From positions 1,790-19,492 of the forward strand of contig JAJZNM010000086.1 of assembly GCA_021852325.1 (NCBI GenBank): DNA of 17,703 nt. Direction: 5' to 3'. The stretch's first letter is position 1; each line of letters begins with the position of its first letter. Below the pieces are notes generated by a model. That model was not told where the DNA came from. It saw only the letters and a program-made list of their open reading frames with translations, and searched no databases. Source of the stretch: Pseudomonadota bacterium (GTDB taxonomy: Bacteria > Pseudomonadota > Gammaproteobacteria > JAKAQQ01). Both the position numbers and the translations under genes were made by a program. Below, piece by piece: positions 13,791 to 17,703 of this stretch.

Positions 13791-16208
13791 ATGAAACGAA
13801 TGCTGATCAATGCCACCCAGCCCGAAGAGCTGCGCGTGGCGGTCGTCGATGGCCAGAAACTCGTCGACCTCGATATCGAGATCCCTTCACGAGAACAGAA
13901 AAAAGCCAACATCTACAAGGCCAAAATCAGCCGGGTCGAGCCCAGCCTGGATGCGGTTTTTGTTGACTATGGAAGTGACCGGAACGGTTTCCTCCCGACC
14001 AAGGAAATCCATCCCCAATATTTCCAGAATGGCGAATCCATCCGCGAACGCCTCCCGGAGGGACTTGAGCTCATCGTCCAGGTCGAAAAGGAAGAACGCG
14101 GCAACAAGGGTGCCGCCCTCACGACCTATGTGAGCCTGGCCGGCCGCTTCATGGTCCTCATGCCGGAAAACCCGAAAGCTGCGGGCGTCTCGCGCAAGAT
14201 CGATGGCGAGGACCGGGAAGAGGCTCGCCAGATCATTTCCGGACTCAAAATTCCCGACTCGATGGGCGTGATCCTGAGGACCGCGGCCATGGGGCGCTCG
14301 AGCGAGGAAGTCCAGTGGGATCTGGATTACCTGGTGCAACTCTGGGGAGCGATCAAGAAAGCGGCGGAAGTCCGCAAGGCACCCTTTCTGGTCTACCAGG
14401 AAGACAACATCGTCGTGCGCGCACTCCGTGATCACCTGAAGACCGATATCAGCGAGATCCTGATTGATGATCCCAGGATGTACGAGGGCGCACGGGCGTT
14501 CGCCGAACAGGTGATGCCCCAATATCTGGATCGGCTCAAGCTGTATCAGGAGCCGACGCCCCTGTTTACCCGTTACCAGATCGAAAGCCAGATCGCCCAG
14601 GCGTTTGAACGCGAAATTGTGCTGCCCTCGGGCGGACGGCTGGTGTTCGACCGGACGGAAGCGCTGATCTCGATTGACGTCAACTCGGCCCGCTCCACTC
14701 GAGGGGGAGACATCGAGGAGACGGCGCTCACGACCGACCTTGAGGCCGCTGAAGAAATCGCCCGGCAGCTTCGCATCCGGGATCTGGGCGGGCTCATCGT
14801 GATCGACTTTATCGACATGGAACAGGAGCGGCACCGCCGGGATGTCGAAAACCGCCTACGGGAGGCCCTGCAGCTGGACCGCGCACGGGTCCAGGTCGGC
14901 AAGATCTCCCGTTTTGGACTGCTCGAGATGTCCCGCCAGCGCCTGCGGGCGTCCCTTGAGGAATCGACCCAGGTGACCTGCCCACGTTGCAAGGGATCCG
15001 GAAAGATCCGGAGTGTCGAGTCGCTCTCGCTCCTGATCCTGCGTCTGGTCGAGGAGGAGGCCATGAAAGATGGAGCGAGCCGGATCGTGGCCCATCTTCC
15101 CCTGAGCGTCGCGACCTATCTCCTCAACGAGAAACGCGCATCACTGACCGGCATTGAACACCGTACCCACACCCAGGTGCTCCTCGTCCCCAGCCGCAGC
15201 CTGGACACGCCGGACTTCAAGATCGAGCGTCAACGTGCAAACGAGGCCGGCAACGGCAGTCTCGTCGAGGCCCAGAAATACGAAAGCAGCCAGGCCCAGG
15301 AAGATACCGAGGTGCCGCAGGGTCTCCCGGCCGGGCCTGCCCGGATCGAAGAGCCTGCGGTCCGGCCTTTACGGCGACAAAACCCCGCCGCATCCCGCGA
15401 ACCGGCACGCGCGCCAAGGTCTCCCTCGTGGTGGTCGCGGTTGTGGGCGCGCTGGACGCAACCTACCCCTGAGTCCATGACCCCACCCAAGGCAACGGCT
15501 CTGCCCGAGCGGCGCCCGTTGCATGCACAAGGCTCCACCCCACGAGTCCGCAGTGACAACCGGGCCCTCCGTCCACGCCCCGTGGGTCGCTCTCCCCGTA
15601 ATGGCCCCCGCCCTGAGCCGCGTGAAGGGCAGGCGGGGATGCGCCGTCCGGATCGACGCCCGGCCCCCACCCGTCCCGCCCCGGTCGGCGGGATCGATCC
15701 CGAAACCGTCGAATCAGCCCACGATGCACTCGTCAAGCCGGAAGGCGGACACCGGAATCGCCGAGGCCACCGCGGTGGACGCTACCGCCGGCGTGAGCCC
15801 CGGGCGGGAATGGACGTCCAGGCGAACGAATCGCCGCTCAAGGGTCCAGGCGAGACCGGCAGCCATCCCCGGGCACCGGAAACGCCGCTGATGGATCCTG
15901 CCGCGTCACGTCGGGCTGGGTCAAGGATCCCGTTTGAAAAGGAGCCTGAACCGATACCTCAACCCACCGCGTCCGGGGAGAGTGGAACCGGGACCCGCGT
16001 CGAGCCGCGCCAGCCGCAGGAGGCCGCGCTCATCCAGATCGAAACTCAGCTCACGGCAAACCCGTCTCGCGAGATGGGCCCGAAGGCTTCCGGCCCATCG
16101 GAACGTGAAGCGCCGGCCTTGCGCCAGCTGTTTGAGGCCAACCGCAATGTCCCGCCCGCCCCGGAGCGGGTTCCTGCCACACTTCCGCCGGACGAGGGGG
16201 GTCAGTAG
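13791..16208 (+). CDS. rne: Ribonuclease E
   Basis: This is an 805-aa RNase E, the essential endonuclease that starts mRNA decay and processes rRNA and tRNA, and scaffolds the degradosome. The start MKRMLINATQPEELRVA matches the E. coli protein and has GAGAGA 7 nt ahead; a longer frame from 13755 is not needed. The catalytic half holds an S1 domain (about 35-125, NIYKAKISRVEPSLDAVFVDYG), the magnesium-binding residues D296 in SIDVNSARST and D339 in VIDFIDM, and the zinc-link cysteines C397 and C400 in CPRCKGSG. From about residue 490 the protein is disordered and rich in Pro, Arg and Glu. It contains a tryptophan-rich segment SWWSRLWARW (546-555), a candidate membrane-anchoring helix, and Arg-rich stretches at about 590-685 likely to bind RNA. 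The tail distinguishes it from RNase G. Confidence 0.96.
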   Translation: MKRMLINATQPEELRVAVVDGQKLVDLDIEIPSREQKKANIYKAKISRVEPSLDAVFVDYGSDRNGFLPTKEIHPQYFQNGESIRERLPEGLELIVQVEKEERGNKGAALTTYVSLAGRFMVLMPENPKAAGVSRKIDGEDREEARQIISGLKIPDSMGVILRTAAMGRSSEEVQWDLDYLVQLWGAIKKAAEVRKAPFLVYQEDNIVVRALRDHLKTDISEILIDDPRMYEGARAFAEQVMPQYLDRLKLYQEPTPLFTRYQIESQIAQAFEREIVLPSGGRLVFDRTEALISIDVNSARSTRGGDIEETALTTDLEAAEEIARQLRIRDLGGLIVIDFIDMEQERHRRDVENRLREALQLDRARVQVGKISRFGLLEMSRQRLRASLEESTQVTCPRCKGSGKIRSVESLSLLILRLVEEEAMKDGASRIVAHLPLSVATYLLNEKRASLTGIEHRTHTQVLLVPSRSLDTPDFKIERQRANEAGNGSLVEAQKYESSQAQEDTEVPQGLPAGPARIEEPAVRPLRRQNPAASREPARAPRSPSWWSRLWARWTQPTPESMTPPKATALPERRPLHAQGSTPRVRSDNRALRPRPVGRSPRNGPRPEPREGQAGMRRPDRRPAPTRPAPVGGIDPETVESAHDALVKPEGGHRNRRGHRGGRYRRREPRAGMDVQANESPLKGPGETGSHPRAPETPLMDPAASRRAGSRIPFEKEPEPIPQPTASGESGTGTRVEPRQPQEAALIQIETQLTANPSREMGPKASGPSEREAPALRQLFEANRNVPPAPERVPATLPPDEGGQ

Positions 16209-17214
16209 GGCTGCTTGACCGTCAACGCATGCTCGTACTCGGCCATCGGTCGTGGCGGCAACTCTAACCCGGAAAATCTCATTTCCGTTGTGGTGGAGCG
16301 TCGGTCAGGGGAGAGCTGCAGGGTCCAAAATCAGGTTCCGCCCCCGTGTCCGGAAAAGTCGAGCGCGAAGATGGAGGCGGGCGGTCGCTTCTGCGGATTG
16401 AGCCCTTAAACCGCTGTACAGCACAGACGGATTCCGGGTGTCAGGCGGCACGCGTTACCGTTGATCGCGAGTTGAGTTTCCGGTGGTTCGGGTTTCTCCT
16501 CCGAACCGATCGACAGGCGCCTGGCTGCGCCTTGGGGTCCTATCCCAGGCGATGACCCGGGCACGCAACGGCTGGGTGAGGATGCACACGAAGACACCGC
16601 ATCAACGGGCTGCGGCTGTGGAGGTTCTTGGCGCCCGGGATCACAGCGAGATCGTGGCGTGAGGGGTCATGCGGGGGTCGAACACCGATCTTGAGACTGC
16701 ATGAGGCGGTACCGGGTCTCGTGCCGCCAGTCCTGCCGGGCAACTGATGTGCGCACCTTGAGCCACGCGAGTCGCATGGCACGAGCGCTTCGAAGTGCTG
16801 CTCTCTGGAGCGGATGTACAGGCCAGGCGCGCTCGATCGCTTGGAGCTGGATTTTGCCGCGCGGCTTGCAGGGGATTCGGCAGTCTCGCACAAATTCGCG
16901 CTGACCGAGCTCAATGTGGGATGTCATGGAGCGGGGCCAACCACCCGGTGTCGCCCCCCGTCCGGGCGCTCGATTCTGCGGCCCGCTATCTCCTATCACC
17001 TGATGCGATACGCGGCATCACCTGCAGGGTGAAGCAGGGAAACGGCATCAAAACAAGGGGCCTTTCTGAATGGCGTTGACCTCTGACGGCTATCCAATCA
17101 GCCGGAGGCATGCCACAGGGGTGCATCCAGTATACGGGTTGTTACGTACTACAGATCAACGCGGGTCATATCCGCGCTGTCTGTCAACCGTTCCACTCAA
17201 TCTGGGAGAGCATG
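16209..17214. other. Gene-poor 1-kb interval between rne and the FAS1 gene
   Basis: No reading frame here resembles a known family; all are short, rich in Arg, Ser, Pro and Cys as expected from non-coding GC-rich DNA, and are broken by stops. I looked for tRNA, tmRNA, RNase P, SRP and 6S RNA hallmarks and found none. Small structures are present: GGTTCGG/CCGAACC with a 9-nt loop (16485-16507), AGGCGC/GCGCCT with a 6-nt loop (16515-16532), TGATGC/GCATCA (17001-17020), and CGCGG/CCGCG (17160-17176). The octamer CGGCATCA occurs twice, exactly 30 bp apart (17013-17020 and 17043-17050). No T-run marks a clear rne terminator. It may hold the rne 3' region, the FAS1 promoter, a small RNA or a decayed gene. 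Confidence 0.5.
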
Positions 17215-17703
17215 ATGAAACAGCATCTCAAGCAACTAGGCATCTCGGCGCTATCCGCCACACTCTTGGCGCTATCGCCCCTTGCCCTCGCGCAGTTGCC
17301 GATCACCTATGTCGGCGGCCACGCGATGTATCCTTCACGCAATATCATCCAGAATGCCGTGCATTCACGGTCCCATACCATCCTGGTCAAGGCCGTCGAG
17401 GCAGCAGGGTTGGTTCATGCGCTGGAAGGGAAAGGGCCGTTTACGGTGTTTGCACCGACCAACTCGGCGTTCAGACGTCTGCCGGCCGCTACCCTGGACC
17501 ATCTCCTCACGCCCTCCGGCATTCCGACCCTGCGGAAGGTGCTCCTCTACCACGTGGTTGCCGGGCGCTACGATTATCAAAAGCTCATGCGTCTTGCGAT
17601 GGAGCATGGCGGACGTGTTCGCCTGAAGACGCTTGAAGGGCAAAACCTCTGGATCATCCGCAATGGTGATCGCAACCTCGAGGTCCGCGATGCCAAAGGC
17701 GAT
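17215..17703 (+). CDS. Secreted fasciclin (FAS1) domain protein, 3' end outside window
   Basis: The frame runs open to the last base of the window, giving 163 residues of a longer protein. An N-terminal Sec signal peptide is clear: a basic start (MKQHLKQLG), a hydrophobic stretch, and LALA before Gln as cleavage site near residue 26/27. A FAS1 domain follows, recognised from NIIQNAVHSRSHTILVKAVEAAGL, the H1 motif region GPFTVFAPTNSAFRRLP and the YHVVAGRYDY segment; the second half lies beyond the window. FAS1 proteins are extracytoplasmic adhesion or matrix-type proteins, and in bacteria the function is mostly unknown. Two adjacent ATGs exist (17212 and 17215); the second has the better spacing (6 nt) from GGAG. 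The gene follows the gene-poor gap and is probably a separate transcription unit. Confidence 0.9.
   Translation, partial: MKQHLKQLGISALSATLLALSPLALAQLPITYVGGHAMYPSRNIIQNAVHSRSHTILVKAVEAAGLVHALEGKGPFTVFAPTNSAFRRLPAATLDHLLTPSGIPTLRKVLLYHVVAGRYDYQKLMRLAMEHGGRVRLKTLEGQNLWIIRNGDRNLEVRDAKGD

Noticed and set aside
13887..14834. A 315-aa minus-strand frame within rne
   Set aside because: It mirrors the conserved catalytic region of RNase E and has no recognisable motif of its own.
16330..16420. Minus-strand translation containing a stretch like ALDFSGHGGG, resembling an alpha/beta-hydrolase motif
   Set aside because: The surrounding frame has stops and no other hydrolase landmarks (no upstream oxyanion HG motif, nucleophile elbow or catalytic His), so the match is probably chance.
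16485..16507. GGTTCGG/CCGAACC hairpin considered as a tRNA T-arm or an intrinsic terminator
   Set aside because: No acceptor, D or anticodon arms around it, and no T-run after it on either strand.
16540..16914. A 124-aa minus-strand frame and overlapping frames at 16667-16999 in the rne-FAS1 gap
   Set aside because: Biased composition, no family resemblance, no Shine-Dalgarno, and competing frames of equal quality on both strands; not supported as a gene.

Overview
The window is a dense, GC-rich (about 60% or a little more by eye) stretch of bacterial chromosome made almost entirely of housekeeping genes. The combination points to Gammaproteobacteria or a close relative such as the acidophilic Acidithiobacillia. 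The marker is the block rne | rluC, maf(yceF), rpmF, plsX, fabH, which in E. coli-type genomes sits together in this order. A long-form TrpRS beside M50 protease, scpA, scpB and rluB, and a full-length RNase E with a long disordered tail, fit the same assignment. The exact lineage cannot be fixed from this sequence; an Acidithiobacillus-like acidophile is only a guess.

Layout. (1) 2-2685, plus strand: the 3' end of smc, then ligA. (2) 2762-4309, minus strand: a compact operon yciI-like > bolA-like > parvulin lipoprotein, convergent with ligA across a large stem-loop. (3) 4469-9392, plus strand: an M50 site-2-protease-like gene, trpS, scpA, scpB, rluB-like and a COG2231-type DNA glycosylase. 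All junctions overlap by 4-38 nt, so this is very likely one transcript. It is preceded by a near-perfect -10 box placed so that the message could be leaderless. (4) 9361-11600, minus strand: rpmF > plsX > fabH (ribosomal protein L32, phospholipid precursor, fatty-acid initiation), whose end overlaps the glycosylase gene. (5) 11808-12425, plus strand: maf/yceF. (6) 12422-13429, minus strand: rluC-like. (7) 13791-16208, plus strand: rne, with a structured leader of about 300 nt and a good sigma70-like promoter. (8) 16209-17214: about 1 kb without a convincing gene. (9) 17215 to the window end: the start of a secreted fasciclin-domain (FAS1) protein.

How the genes work together. SMC plus ScpA and ScpB make a complete bacterial condensin, encoded from two nearby operons. 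LigA and the HhH glycosylase serve DNA joining and base repair. RluB, RluC, L32, RNase E and TrpRS serve ribosome maturation, RNA turnover and translation. PlsX and FabH link phospholipid and fatty-acid synthesis. The parvulin lipoprotein and FAS1 protein act in the envelope.

I found no mobile element, CRISPR array, tRNA or rRNA, and no clear sign of a new multi-gene system. The points most worth a second look are regulatory or compositional: the structured rne leader with an 18-bp perfect palindrome, the candidate leaderless promoter with an inverted repeat upstream of the M50 gene, a strong excess of GATC sites, and the unexplained 1-kb gap.
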